Positions 19,461-28,053 of a stretch of DNA of 64,000 nt are shown here, one piece after another; position 1 is the stretch's first letter, and each line of letters begins with the position of its first letter. The stretch lies in NCBI RefSeq assembly GCF_937129435.1, contig NZ_CAKZNF010000024.1, positions 1 to 64,000 of the forward strand, in the 5' to 3' direction. A model generated the notes under the pieces. It saw only the letters and a program-made list of their open reading frames with translations, did not search any database and was not told the DNA's origin. Both the position numbers and the translations under genes were made by a program. The stretch is from an uncultured Parasphingopyxis sp. GTDB lineage: Bacteria; Pseudomonadota; Alphaproteobacteria; Sphingomonadales; Sphingomonadaceae.

Positions 19461-20620
19461 GCGGCGCACGGCATTTCGTTCTCGCCGCGGGCGGCACGGG
19501 CGGGCATATCATCCCCGCCTTCGCGCTTGCGACCGAGCTGAAGAAGCGCGGCCATCATGTCGCGCTGGTGACCGACGAACGCGGCGCGAAAATCCCCGGC
19601 GCGTTCGAGGGCGACGAGAAACACATCCTGCCCGCAGGCCGCGTGACGAAGAATCCGCTCAGCTGGCCCAAGGCGGCGAAGGCGATCTGGCAGGGCCGCG
19701 CGATGGCGCGCCGTCTGTACGAGAGCTTCAAGCCCGAAGCGGTGATCGGCTTCGGCGGCTATCCGGCGCTCCCCGCGCTGCTCGCGGCGATCAAGGATGA
19801 CATTCCCTGCGGCGTGCACGAGCAGAACGCCGTGCTGGGCCGCGTCAACCGGCTGCTGGCGGGGCGGGTCGACGCGATTGCGACGGCTTACAAGCAGGTC
19901 GGGCGATTGGCCGAGGGGCATCGCGGCAAAGTCCATCTCGTCGGCAATCCCGTGCGCGGCGAGGTTCTCGATCTGCGGAGCAAGCCTTTCCCCGAACTGA
20001 CCGAAGACGGCATCTTTCGCGTGCTCGTGACCGGCGGCAGCCAGGGTGCGAGCATCCTGTCGGACGTCGTGCCGGACGGGCTGGCGCTGCTCCCCGTATC
20101 CTTCCGCCGCCGGATGCAGGTCACCCAGCAATGCCGGGAAAGCGATATCGAAAACGTCCGTGCGCGCTATGCCGAGCTCGGCATTCCCGCCGACCTTGCC
20201 ACCTATCTTCCCGACCTGCCCGAACGGCTGGGCTGGTCGCATATCGTGATCGCGCGCGCCGGCGCCTCGACGATCGCCGAACTGACGGTCGCCGGGCGCC
20301 CCGCGATCCTCGTGCCGCTCCCGATCGCCACCGACGATCATCAGACCGCGAATGCGCGCGAGATGGCGGCATCGGGCGGGGCGCGGGTGATCAAGCAGAC
20401 GCAGTTCACGCCGAAGGAACTCGCCAAGCAGATGCAGAAGCTGGGCCTCGAACCCGAAGCGCTGATGAACGCCGCGGGACGCGCGCGCACCGCCGGCTAT
20501 CCCGATGCGACGCGCGATCTGGCCGATCTCGTCGAGCGGCTCGGCAGCGGCCGGACCGGCGCCGATGTTCCCGTCGGCCGGGCGGAACCCGTGCGTGCGC
20601 GGATGGGACGGGCGACATGA
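19457..20620 (+). CDS. murG: UDP-GlcNAc transferase MurG (lipid II synthesis)
   Basis: Transfers GlcNAc to lipid I at the inner face of the membrane. 387 residues. The N-terminal glycine-rich loop [30 protein letters not shown] near 97, [15 protein letters not shown] near 125, VTGGSQGA near 192 and the sugar-nucleotide site [20 protein letters not shown] near 268 are all present. It overlaps ftsW and murC by 4 nt each. The C-terminal tail after about residue 355 is Arg/Gly-rich and extends past the usual end. Confidence 0.97.
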   Translation: MSGARHFVLAAGGTGGHIIPAFALATELKKRGHHVALVTDERGAKIPGAFEGDEKHILPAGRVTKNPLSWPKAAKAIWQGRAMARRLYESFKPEAVIGFGGYPALPALLAAIKDDIPCGVHEQNAVLGRVNRLLAGRVDAIATAYKQVGRLAEGHRGKVHLVGNPVRGEVLDLRSKPFPELTEDGIFRVLVTGGSQGASILSDVVPDGLALLPVSFRRRMQVTQQCRESDIENVRARYAELGIPADLATYLPDLPERLGWSHIVIARAGASTIAELTVAGRPAILVPLPIATDDHQTANAREMAASGGARVIKQTQFTPKELAKQMQKLGLEPEALMNAAGRARTAGYPDATRDLADLVERLGSGRTGADVPVGRAEPVRARMGRAT

Positions 20621-22023
20621 AGGGGTTCGGCACCGATATCGGGACGATCCATTTCGTCGGCATCGGCGGCATCGGCATGTCGGGCATCGCGCGCGTCATG
20701 AAGAATCTCGGCTATAGTGTGCAGGGCTCCGATATTGCCGAGAACGCCAATGTCGTCGCGCTGCGCGAGCGCGGCATCACCGTTCATATCGGCCACGCGC
20801 CTGCCAATATCGACGGCGTGTCGGTCGTGGTCGTGTCGACCGCGATCCAGCGCGGCAATCCCGAGGTCGACGCGGCGCTCGACGCGCGTATCCCGGTCGT
20901 CCGGCGGGCCGAGATGCTGGCCGAGCTGATGAAGCTCAAGGCCACCGTTGCGATTGCCGGGACGCACGGCAAGACGACCACGACCTCGCTCGTCGCGGCG
21001 ATGATGGACGCGGGCGGGTTCGATCCGACCGTCATCAATGGCGGTGTCATCAACGCCTATAAATCGAACGCACGGCTGGGTGAGGGCGACTGGATGGTCG
21101 TCGAGGCCGATGAGAGCGACGGCAGCTTCCTGAGGCTCGACGGGACGATCGCCGTCGTCACCAATATCGATCCCGAACATCTCGATCATTACGGTTCGTT
21201 CGACGCGGTGAAGGACGCCTTCATCGCCTTTGTCGAAAACGTGCCATTCTACGGCGCGGCCCTGCTCTGCCTCGACCATCCCGAAGTGCAGGCGATCATC
21301 CCGCGCGTGCGCGACCGGCGGATCGTGACCTATGGCTTTTCCGCCCAGGCCGATGTGCAGGGCGAAAATATCCGCCCCGAAAATGGCGGCAATGTCTTCG
21401 ACGTCGTGCTGCGCGATCGCGATGGCGGCAAGCGACGGATCGACGGCGTGCACCTGCCGATGGCCGGCCGGCACAATGTGCAAAACGCGCTCGCCGCGAT
21501 CGGCGTCGCGCTCGAACTTGGCATGGACGAAAGCGCCATTGCCAAGGGTTTTGCCAGCTTCTCCGGCGTCAACCGCCGCTTCACCAAGGTCGGCGAGGTC
21601 GCGGGCGCGCTGGTGATCGACGATTACGGGCATCATCCGGTCGAAATCCGTGCCGTGCTCGCCGCGGCGCGCGAACGCGCTTCAGGCCGCGTCCATGCCG
21701 TGATGCAGCCGCATCGCTATTCGCGATTGAACGACCTGATGGAAGATTTCGAAAGCGCCTTCAACGACGCCGATTCCGTCTATGTCACGCCCGTCTATGC
21801 GGCGGGCGAAGAGCCGATCGAGGGCATCGATTCCGAGGCGCTTGTCGCCGGGCTGAAGGAGCGCGGCCACCGGTCCGCCCGCACCATCGTCAACGACACC
21901 GAACTGGCGGCGGCCCTGGCCAAGGATATCGGCGAGGGCGATATCGTCATCTGCCTCGGCGCCGGCGACATCACCAAATGGGCAGCGACGCTGGCCGACA
22001 AGATCGCGGCGGTGCGCGGATGA
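20617..22023 (+). CDS. murC: UDP-MurNAc:L-alanine ligase MurC
   Basis: Adds L-Ala to UDP-MurNAc, the first stem-peptide step. 468 residues: [18 protein letters not shown] near 10 (UDP binding), [15 protein letters not shown] near 113 (P-loop), [10 protein letters not shown] near 165 and [12 protein letters not shown] near 335. The start overlaps the murG stop (ATGA) and the end overlaps murB. The length is normal. Confidence 0.97.
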   Translation: MKGFGTDIGTIHFVGIGGIGMSGIARVMKNLGYSVQGSDIAENANVVALRERGITVHIGHAPANIDGVSVVVVSTAIQRGNPEVDAALDARIPVVRRAEMLAELMKLKATVAIAGTHGKTTTTSLVAAMMDAGGFDPTVINGGVINAYKSNARLGEGDWMVVEADESDGSFLRLDGTIAVVTNIDPEHLDHYGSFDAVKDAFIAFVENVPFYGAALLCLDHPEVQAIIPRVRDRRIVTYGFSAQADVQGENIRPENGGNVFDVVLRDRDGGKRRIDGVHLPMAGRHNVQNALAAIGVALELGMDESAIAKGFASFSGVNRRFTKVGEVAGALVIDDYGHHPVEIRAVLAAARERASGRVHAVMQPHRYSRLNDLMEDFESAFNDADSVYVTPVYAAGEEPIEGIDSEALVAGLKERGHRSARTIVNDTELAAALAKDIGEGDIVICLGAGDITKWAATLADKIAAVRG

Positions 22024-22928
22024 GCGCGGCGCTGGCCGTCGAACAACTCCCCGCACTGGCGGGCGAGGCGAAGCCGGGCGGCAGCCTGGCCGACTTCATC
22101 TGGTTCCGCTGCGGCGGACCCGCCGAATGGCTGGTGCGCCCGCGCGATGTCGACGATCTCTCGCAATTTCTCGCCGCACTCGACCCCGAGGTTCCGGTGC
22201 TTCCCGTCGGCGTCGGCTCCAACCTGATCGTGCGCGACGGCGGCGTGCCCGGCGTCGTGATTCGGTTGCCGAAGAGCTTTTCACAGATTTCGGTCGAAGA
22301 CGGCAGCCGCGTTCGCGCGGGCGGCGCAGCCATGGGGATCACCGTCGCCAGCAAGGCGCGCGATGCGGGGATTGCGGGGCTCGAATTCCTGCGCGGCATT
22401 CCCGGTACGACGGGCGGCGCGGTTCGGATGAACGCCGGCGCCTATGGCCGCGAGGCCATGGATATCCTCATCGAGGCAACGCTCGTGCTGCGCGACGGGA
22501 CGATCGAGACCTGGCCGGTGGAGCGCTTCGGCTACACTTATCGCCACTCCGAAACGCCCGAGGGTGCGGTCGTCGTCGAGGCGCTGTTCGAAGGAACGCC
22601 CGGCGATCCCGCCGTGATTGCCGCCGAGATGGATCGCATCGCCGCCGAGCGCGAAGCCTCGCAGCCGCTGCGTTCGCGCACCGGCGGCTCGACGTTCAAG
22701 AACCCCGATGGCGACAAGGCCTGGCGGCTCGTCGACGAAGCCGGCTGCCGCGGGCTGACCATCGGCGGCGCGCAGGTGTCCGAAAAGCACACCAACTTCC
22801 TGCTCAACACCGGCGATGCGACGTCGGCCGATATCGAGGCGCTCGGCGAAGAGATCCGCCGCCGCGTGCGCGAGAGGAGCGGGGTCGAACTGCAATGGGA
22901 GATCCAGCGCGTGGGAGAGAGGGCATGA
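22020..22928 (+). CDS. murB: UDP-N-acetylenolpyruvoylglucosamine reductase MurB
   Basis: FAD and NADPH enzyme that reduces the enolpyruvyl ether to make UDP-MurNAc. 302 residues, type II MurB like other alphaproteobacteria. Landmarks: [16 protein letters not shown] near 27, [13 protein letters not shown] near 65 (FAD), [18 protein letters not shown] near 125, [16 protein letters not shown] near 215 (catalytic Ser in GGSTFKNP) and [10 protein letters not shown] near 256. Overlaps murC and ddl by 4 nt. Confidence 0.97.
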   Translation: MSAALAVEQLPALAGEAKPGGSLADFIWFRCGGPAEWLVRPRDVDDLSQFLAALDPEVPVLPVGVGSNLIVRDGGVPGVVIRLPKSFSQISVEDGSRVRAGGAAMGITVASKARDAGIAGLEFLRGIPGTTGGAVRMNAGAYGREAMDILIEATLVLRDGTIETWPVERFGYTYRHSETPEGAVVVEALFEGTPGDPAVIAAEMDRIAAEREASQPLRSRTGGSTFKNPDGDKAWRLVDEAGCRGLTIGGAQVSEKHTNFLLNTGDATSADIEALGEEIRRRVRERSGVELQWEIQRVGERA

Positions 22929-23845
22929 CCGGCAAATTGCATATCGCCGTGCTCATGGGCGGCTGGTCGGCCGAACGCGAAGTGTCGCTGATGAGCGGCA
23001 CAGGCGTTGCCGATGCGCTCGAAAGCCTCGGCCACAAGGTGTCGCGCGTCGATATGGATCGCACGGTCGCGGCGACGCTCGCGGCGCTCAAGCCCGATGT
23101 GGTGTTCAACGCCTTGCATGGTTCTCCCGGCGAGGACGGAACGGTGCAGGGAATGCTCGAAATCCTCGGCATCAAATATACCCATTCGGGCGTCACCGCC
23201 TCGGCCATCGCCATCGACAAGGAACTGACCAAGGCGATTCTGTGCCCGCACGGCATCCCCATGCCCGACGGCATGATCGTCGAGAGCGAGAGCCTCTACG
23301 CCGCCGATCCGATGCCGCGGCCCTACGTTCTCAAACCCGTCAACGAAGGCTCTTCGGTCGGCGTCGCCATCGTGACCGAGGACGGCAATTACGGATCGCC
23401 CATCGGCCGCGGCGTGACCGGCCCGTGGCAGGAATTCGACCGGTTGCTCGCAGAGCCCTTCATCAAGGGGCGCGAACTGACGACGGCGGTCGTCGGCGAG
23501 GAGGCGTTCGGCGTCACTGAGCTCATGCCGACGCGCGGCTTCTATGATTATGACGCCAAATATACCGAGGGGCTGACGCAGCATGTCTACCCCGCCGAGA
23601 TTCCGGCGGACATTGCGGCCCGTTGCGAGCAGATCGCGATCGACGCGCACAATCTGCTCGGCTGCAAGGGCGCGACCCGCTCCGATTTTCGCTGGGACGA
23701 GGAGCGCGGCGCGGACGGCCTCTTCCTGCTCGAGGTCAACACACAACCGGGGATGACGCCGCTGAGCCTCGTCCCCGAACAGGCCAAGCACCGGGGTATG
23801 GATTACCCGGCGCTGGTCCAGCGTATCGTGGAGGAAGCGTTATGA
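22925..23845 (+). CDS. ddl: D-alanine:D-alanine ligase
   Basis: ATP-grasp ligase producing the D-Ala-D-Ala used by MurF. 306 residues. LMGGWSAEREVSLMSG at the N-terminus, NALHGSPGEDGTVQGMLE near 61, YVLKPVNEGSSVGVAIV near 133 and EVNTQPGMTPLSLVPEQAK near 267 are diagnostic. DdlB-type position inside dcw. Overlaps murB and ftsQ (ATGA). Confidence 0.97.
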   Translation: MTGKLHIAVLMGGWSAEREVSLMSGTGVADALESLGHKVSRVDMDRTVAATLAALKPDVVFNALHGSPGEDGTVQGMLEILGIKYTHSGVTASAIAIDKELTKAILCPHGIPMPDGMIVESESLYAADPMPRPYVLKPVNEGSSVGVAIVTEDGNYGSPIGRGVTGPWQEFDRLLAEPFIKGRELTTAVVGEEAFGVTELMPTRGFYDYDAKYTEGLTQHVYPAEIPADIAARCEQIAIDAHNLLGCKGATRSDFRWDEERGADGLFLLEVNTQPGMTPLSLVPEQAKHRGMDYPALVQRIVEEAL

Positions 23846-24750
23846 CGAGTGCCACCGTTCGCCGGGGATCGCAGCCGCGCCGACGCGCGCCGGCCAAAAA
23901 GACGACGCGAGCCAAGAAGAATGCGAGCTTCTCCGCACAGATGGCCGAGATCGTTCCGCTCAAGGAAGCGACGATCCGCCGCCTCGCCCATTGGGCGGTG
24001 ATCTGCATGATCGCGCTGTTCCTGCTGATCGCGGCGATCTTCTTTCGCGTGCCGCAGATGATCGGCTGGCAGATCGGCGAGGGCGTGGGCAAGCTCGGCT
24101 TCACCGTCGAGCGCGTCGAGATCCAGGGCATCGACCGCATGGAGCGGCTACCCGTCTACGCCGTCGCGCTCGACCAGGAATCGATGGCGATGCCCAATGT
24201 CGATATCGACGAGATCCGCCGCCGCGTCGAAGCCTTTCCCTGGGTCGGCGAGGCGCGCGTCTCGCGCCGCCTGCCCGACACGCTGGTCGTAGCGATCACC
24301 GAGCGTGTCCCTTCGGCGATCTGGCAGCACAATCAGCAGCTCTTCCTCGTCGATACCGAGGGCGAAGTGCTCGAAGAGGTGCCGCTCGACGCGATGCCGG
24401 ACCTGCCGTTGATCATCGGCCCCGGCGCCAACCGCCAGGTCGCCAATTTCGAAACGCTGATGGACCGCGCGCCCGCGCTCAAGCCGTTGCTCGAAGGTGC
24501 GACCTGGGTCGGCAACCGGCGCTGGGATCTGCGCTTCAGTTCGGGCGAGGTGCTGGCGCTGCCCGAGGGGCAGGAAGAGGCGGCGCGCGCTCTTGTGCGC
24601 TTTGCGCGGATGGACGGCGTGACCGGACTGCTCGGCGAAGGCGCGCAGCGGTTCGACATGCGCGTGCCCGAACGCTTCGTCGTCCGGGTGCCGCAGGAAC
24701 AGGAAACGATCGCCGAACCGTCGGCGGAAACCAGCGAAGAAGAAACCTGA
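23842..24750 (+). CDS. ftsQ: cell division protein FtsQ
   Basis: Bitopic divisome scaffold that binds FtsL and FtsB. 302 residues: a basic cytoplasmic segment rich in Arg/Lys (1-45), a transmembrane helix (about 50-70, VICMIALFLLIAAIFF), a POTRA-like segment starting VERVEIQGIDR near 93, and the FtsQ beta domain with FPWVGEARVSRRLPDTLVV near 132. The start overlaps ddl by 4 nt. A 24-nt gap with a GGGGGAAGG-type ribosome-binding region precedes ftsA, the first break in the overlap chain. Confidence 0.93.
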   Translation: MTSATVRRGSQPRRRAPAKKTTRAKKNASFSAQMAEIVPLKEATIRRLAHWAVICMIALFLLIAAIFFRVPQMIGWQIGEGVGKLGFTVERVEIQGIDRMERLPVYAVALDQESMAMPNVDIDEIRRRVEAFPWVGEARVSRRLPDTLVVAITERVPSAIWQHNQQLFLVDTEGEVLEEVPLDAMPDLPLIIGPGANRQVANFETLMDRAPALKPLLEGATWVGNRRWDLRFSSGEVLALPEGQEEAARALVRFARMDGVTGLLGEGAQRFDMRVPERFVVRVPQEQETIAEPSAETSEEET

Positions 24751-24774
24751 CGGGGGAAGGGGGAAGCGAAGACC

Positions 24775-26055
24775 ATGGCACAGGGTAAGAACGAAGAGAT
24801 CATCACCGTCCTCGATATCGGGACATCGAAGATCTGCGCGATGATCGTGCGCAATCCCGATGGCGGCGATTTGCAGGTGCTCGGCACCGGGCAGCGCGAG
24901 AGCAAGGGCGTGCAGCGCGGCTATATCGCCGACATGGAAGAAACAGAGTCGGCGATCCGCGCCGCGGTCGAACAGGCCGAGCGGATTGCCGGCATGAATA
25001 TCGAGCGCGCCTGGGTCGGCTTTTCGGCCGGCGGGCTCAAGAGCAAGGTCGAGACGATGGATGCCGATCTCGGCGGCCATCGGATCGAGGCGGCGCATAT
25101 CCGCGACCTGCACCTTGCCGGGCTGCGCGCCATCGACCCCGAGGGGATGGAGCTGCTGCACGCGCATCCCACGCTGTATACGATCGACGGGCTGGGCGGG
25201 GTGAAGAACCCGCTCGGGCTTCATGCCGACCAGCTCGCGGTCGACATCCACGCGGTGCTGACCGAGCGCTCGCCGCTCAGGAATCTCGATCATTGTGTTC
25301 GCAGCGCCTATCTCGGCGTCGACGGCATTGTCGCTTCGCCGGTCGCGACGGGCCATGCCTGCCTGACGGCGGAGGAGCGCGAGCTTGGGGTTGCGCTCGT
25401 CGAGCTCGGCGCCGGCGTGACCAACGTCTCGCTGTTCGCCGGCGGGATGCTCGTCGGGCTGACTTCGATCCCCTTCGGCGCGAGCGACATCACCGATGCC
25501 ATTGCCACCGAATTCGGGATGCGGCGCGCGCAGGCGGAACGGATCAAATGCTTCCACGGCTCGGCGACGACGAGCCCGCGCGACAATCACGACATGATCG
25601 ATATCGCACCCGCCATGGCCGAAGAGGGCGCCGACCAGCCGCGGATCAGCCGCGCCCAGCTGATCACCGTCATTCGCGACCGGCTCGACTTTCTGATGGG
25701 TGAGGTCGGCACCGCGCTCGATGCCATGGGCTTCACCGGGCCGGTCGGCCGGCAGGTCGTGCTGACCGGAGGCGGGGCGGAGCTGAAGGGCGTTGCCGAC
25801 TATGCGCAGGGCGCGCTGGGGCGGACGGTTCGCACGGGCCGTCCGGCGCCGTTGCCGGGCCTTCCGGAGGCGCATTCGGGACCGGCCTTCGCGACATTGT
25901 GCGGCCTGGCCCGCTTCTCCGCCGAAGGGCCGGCGGACCTGCGCGTCATGCAGAGCCAGGCGCAACTCGTGATCCAGTCCGAAGGCGGCAGCATGTGGTC
26001 GGGCTGGGCGGAACTGTGGCGGCGCTTCGTCGCTGCGTTCAGGAGTGAGTATTGA
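24775..26055 (+). CDS. ftsA: cell division protein FtsA
   Basis: Actin-like ATPase that tethers FtsZ to the membrane and recruits late divisome proteins. 426 residues. VLDIGTSKICAMIV near 12 (phosphate 1), YTIDGLGGVKNPLGL near 140 (SHS2/1C domain region), VELGAGVTNVSLFAGG near 206 (phosphate 2) and VVLTGGGAELKGV near 328 (adenosine motif) are visible. The C-terminal stretch WSGWAELWRRFVAAF is amphipathic and fits the membrane-targeting helix. Confidence 0.96.
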   Translation: MAQGKNEEIITVLDIGTSKICAMIVRNPDGGDLQVLGTGQRESKGVQRGYIADMEETESAIRAAVEQAERIAGMNIERAWVGFSAGGLKSKVETMDADLGGHRIEAAHIRDLHLAGLRAIDPEGMELLHAHPTLYTIDGLGGVKNPLGLHADQLAVDIHAVLTERSPLRNLDHCVRSAYLGVDGIVASPVATGHACLTAEERELGVALVELGAGVTNVSLFAGGMLVGLTSIPFGASDITDAIATEFGMRRAQAERIKCFHGSATTSPRDNHDMIDIAPAMAEEGADQPRISRAQLITVIRDRLDFLMGEVGTALDAMGFTGPVGRQVVLTGGGAELKGVADYAQGALGRTVRTGRPAPLPGLPEAHSGPAFATLCGLARFSAEGPADLRVMQSQAQLVIQSEGGSMWSGWAELWRRFVAAFRSEY

Positions 26056-26078
26056 GCGATGAAGCGAGGAATATCCAC

Positions 26079-26170
26079 GAGTCGCTGCGCATTAGGGGTA
26101 GCCCCTGCGAGTCACACTGTTGTAAGATTTTCTTAAGCCTAGGGCCGGAGCCGGAAAACCAAGGGGAGTC
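26079..26170 (+). promoter_or_regulatory. ftsZ promoter region with three GAGTC sites and a CtrA-like box
   Basis: The 121-nt ftsA-ftsZ gap contains GAGTC at 26079-26083, 26109-26113 and 26166-26170, the GANTC target of the CcrM methyltransferase. It also has GTAA-N7-TTAA at 26122-26136, one mismatch from the CtrA consensus TTAA-N7-TTAA. In Caulobacter both CcrM methylation and CtrA act on ftsZ transcription. A small hairpin AGGGG/CCCCT lies at 26094-26106. GGGG in AAGGGGAGTC sits about 9 nt before the ATG as the ribosome-binding site. No -35/-10 pair is certain. Confidence 0.5.
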
Positions 26171-26176
26171 AGGCGC

Positions 26177-27844
26177 ATGAGCATCGAATTTACGAGGACC
26201 GAAGTGAACGAACTGAGACCCAAGATCGCCGTCATCGGCGTCGGCGGCGCGGGCGGCAACGCCATCGCCAATATGATCGAAGCCGAAGTGCAGGGGGTCG
26301 AGTTCCTGGTCGCCAATACCGATGCCCAGGCGCTCAACAATTCCGACGCCGCGACGCGGATCCAGCTCGGTCCGAAGATCACCGAAGGGCTGGGCGCCGG
26401 TTCGCGTCCCGAAATCGGCCGCGCCGCCGCCGAGGAAACGCTCGCCGCGATCGACGATGCGCTCGAAGGTTGTCACATGTGCTTCATCGCTGCCGGCATG
26501 GGCGGCGGCACGGGCACCGGCGCGGCGCCGGTGATCGCGGAAGCCGCGCGCAAGAAGGGCATCCTGACCGTCGGCGTGGTGACCAAGCCGTTCAGCTTCG
26601 AAGGATCGCGCCGCGGCAAGGCTGCCGATGCCGGCATCGAGGAGCTGCAGAAGCATGTCGACACGCTCATCGTCATCCCCAACCAGAACCTGTTCCTGAT
26701 CGCCAACCCCGACACCACCTTCAAGGACGCCTTCAAGATGGCGGACGAGGTGCTGCAGCAGGGCGTTCGCGGGATCACCGACCTGATGGTCATGCCGGGC
26801 CTCATCAACCTCGACTTCGCCGACGTCCGTTCGGTGATGGAGGAAATGGGCAAGGCGATGATGGGCACCGGCGAGGCCGAGGGCGACGACCGTGCGCGCG
26901 AAGCCGCCGAACAGGCGATCGCCAACCCGCTGCTCGACGGCGTGTCGATGCAAGGCGCCAAGGGCGTCATCATCTCGATCACCGGCGGCGAGGATATGCG
27001 CCTGATGGAGGTCGACGAAGCGGCGAACCACATCAAGGAACTCGTCGATCCCGACGCGAACATCATCTGGGGTTCGGCATTCAACAACGATCTCGAAGGC
27101 AAGCTGCGCGTGTCTGTCGTCGCGACGGGCATCGAGGCCGATGCGAGCGAGGCCGCGCGGCCCGAACCGGCCCGCGTCTTCACCTTCCCGTCGGCGCGCG
27201 ACACCGCCGAGGGCGACGTTGCGGCGGACGAAAAGCCCGCCGAGGCCGCGCCGATCGCCAAAGACGACACGCCCGAAGAGGCAGAGGCGCCGGCTGCCAG
27301 CGACACTCCTGACGAAGCCCCGGCCATTGCTGCGGAAAGCGATACCGACGTCGCTGCCGCCGAAACGCCGGAGCCGAGTCCCGGCGTGACGACGCCCGAA
27401 CCCGAGCCCGCTCCGGTGCGGATGTTCGACGATACCGCCGGTATCACGCCCTCCGATCGCCCGCGTGCTGCGCCACGCCCGTCGTTCACCGTCCGGGCTC
27501 GTGACGACGAACCGCGCACCGTAAGCAGCGCCGATGCCGCGAAGCCGGCGGCCGCGGCCCCGACGAGCACCGAGGACGACGAACTGCTTCTGGGCAGCGA
27601 TGCGATCGTCCCCGAAGAAAAGCCTGCCGGTGCGACGAAATGGGCGCCGGCCGAGGAGGCGAAGACCGAAGAGGCCAAGCCTGCCCGCTCCGGCGGCACG
27701 CTGTTCGAGCGGATGTCGAACATCGCGCGCGGCGCGGCCAAGGTCGACGACGGCAAGAAGGCTGCGAGCGGCGGCGACCGTTCGTCGAGTGGCAAGGATT
27801 CGCTCGACATCCCGACCTTCCTCAACCGTCAGAACAATCAATAG
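26177..27844 (+). CDS. ftsZ: cell division GTPase FtsZ
   Basis: Tubulin homologue that forms the division ring. 555 residues. GTPase domain: [16 protein letters not shown] near 20, NTDAQAL near 46, the tubulin signature [11 protein letters not shown] near 113 and the T7-loop region [14 protein letters not shown] ([15 protein letters not shown] near 210). An unusually long, acidic Pro/Ala/Glu-rich linker (about 320-535) leads to the conserved C-terminal peptide DIPTFLNRQ that binds FtsA. It has its own leader region, so it can probably be transcribed apart from the rest of dcw. Confidence 0.98.
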   Translation: MSIEFTRTEVNELRPKIAVIGVGGAGGNAIANMIEAEVQGVEFLVANTDAQALNNSDAATRIQLGPKITEGLGAGSRPEIGRAAAEETLAAIDDALEGCHMCFIAAGMGGGTGTGAAPVIAEAARKKGILTVGVVTKPFSFEGSRRGKAADAGIEELQKHVDTLIVIPNQNLFLIANPDTTFKDAFKMADEVLQQGVRGITDLMVMPGLINLDFADVRSVMEEMGKAMMGTGEAEGDDRAREAAEQAIANPLLDGVSMQGAKGVIISITGGEDMRLMEVDEAANHIKELVDPDANIIWGSAFNNDLEGKLRVSVVATGIEADASEAARPEPARVFTFPSARDTAEGDVAADEKPAEAAPIAKDDTPEEAEAPAASDTPDEAPAIAAESDTDVAAAETPEPSPGVTTPEPEPAPVRMFDDTAGITPSDRPRAAPRPSFTVRARDDEPRTVSSADAAKPAAAAPTSTEDDELLLGSDAIVPEEKPAGATKWAPAEEAKTEEAKPARSGGTLFERMSNIARGAAKVDDGKKAASGGDRSSSGKDSLDIPTFLNRQNNQ

Positions 27845-27854
27845 GATAAGGTTT

Positions 27855-27870
27855 CCTCGGGCTTCCGAGG
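27855..27870 (+). terminator. perfect hairpin downstream of ftsZ
   Basis: CCTCGG-GCTT-CCGAGG, a 6-bp perfect stem with a 4-nt loop, 10 nt after the ftsZ stop. It has no T-run of its own and lies just ahead of the main terminator. It may stabilise the 3' end of the dcw mRNA. Confidence 0.45.
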
Positions 27871-27880
27871 GTCGCAGGAA

Positions 27881-27918
27881 GGGCGCCTGCCGCAAAACGC
27901 GGCGGCGCCCTTTTTCTT
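27881..27918 (+). terminator. Rho-independent terminator of the dcw cluster
   Basis: GGGCGCC-T-GCCGC pairs with GCGGC-GGCGCCC across an AAAAC loop, with one bulged T, followed directly by TTTTTCTTT. It is strong and well placed, 36 nt after the ftsZ stop, and closes the roughly 18.5-kb dcw unit. Confidence 0.93.
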
Positions 27919-28053
27919 TGCTGCGGAGAGACCACCCACAATCGTTACAATCAGACGAGCAGTGGCGACTCGTCGACCGGGCGCGTCGCTCTGCCGCGCG
28001 GGGCCTCCCGGTTCATGGTGCGTTTGGCGCAAAGCATCGCTAAGAATGTCATA

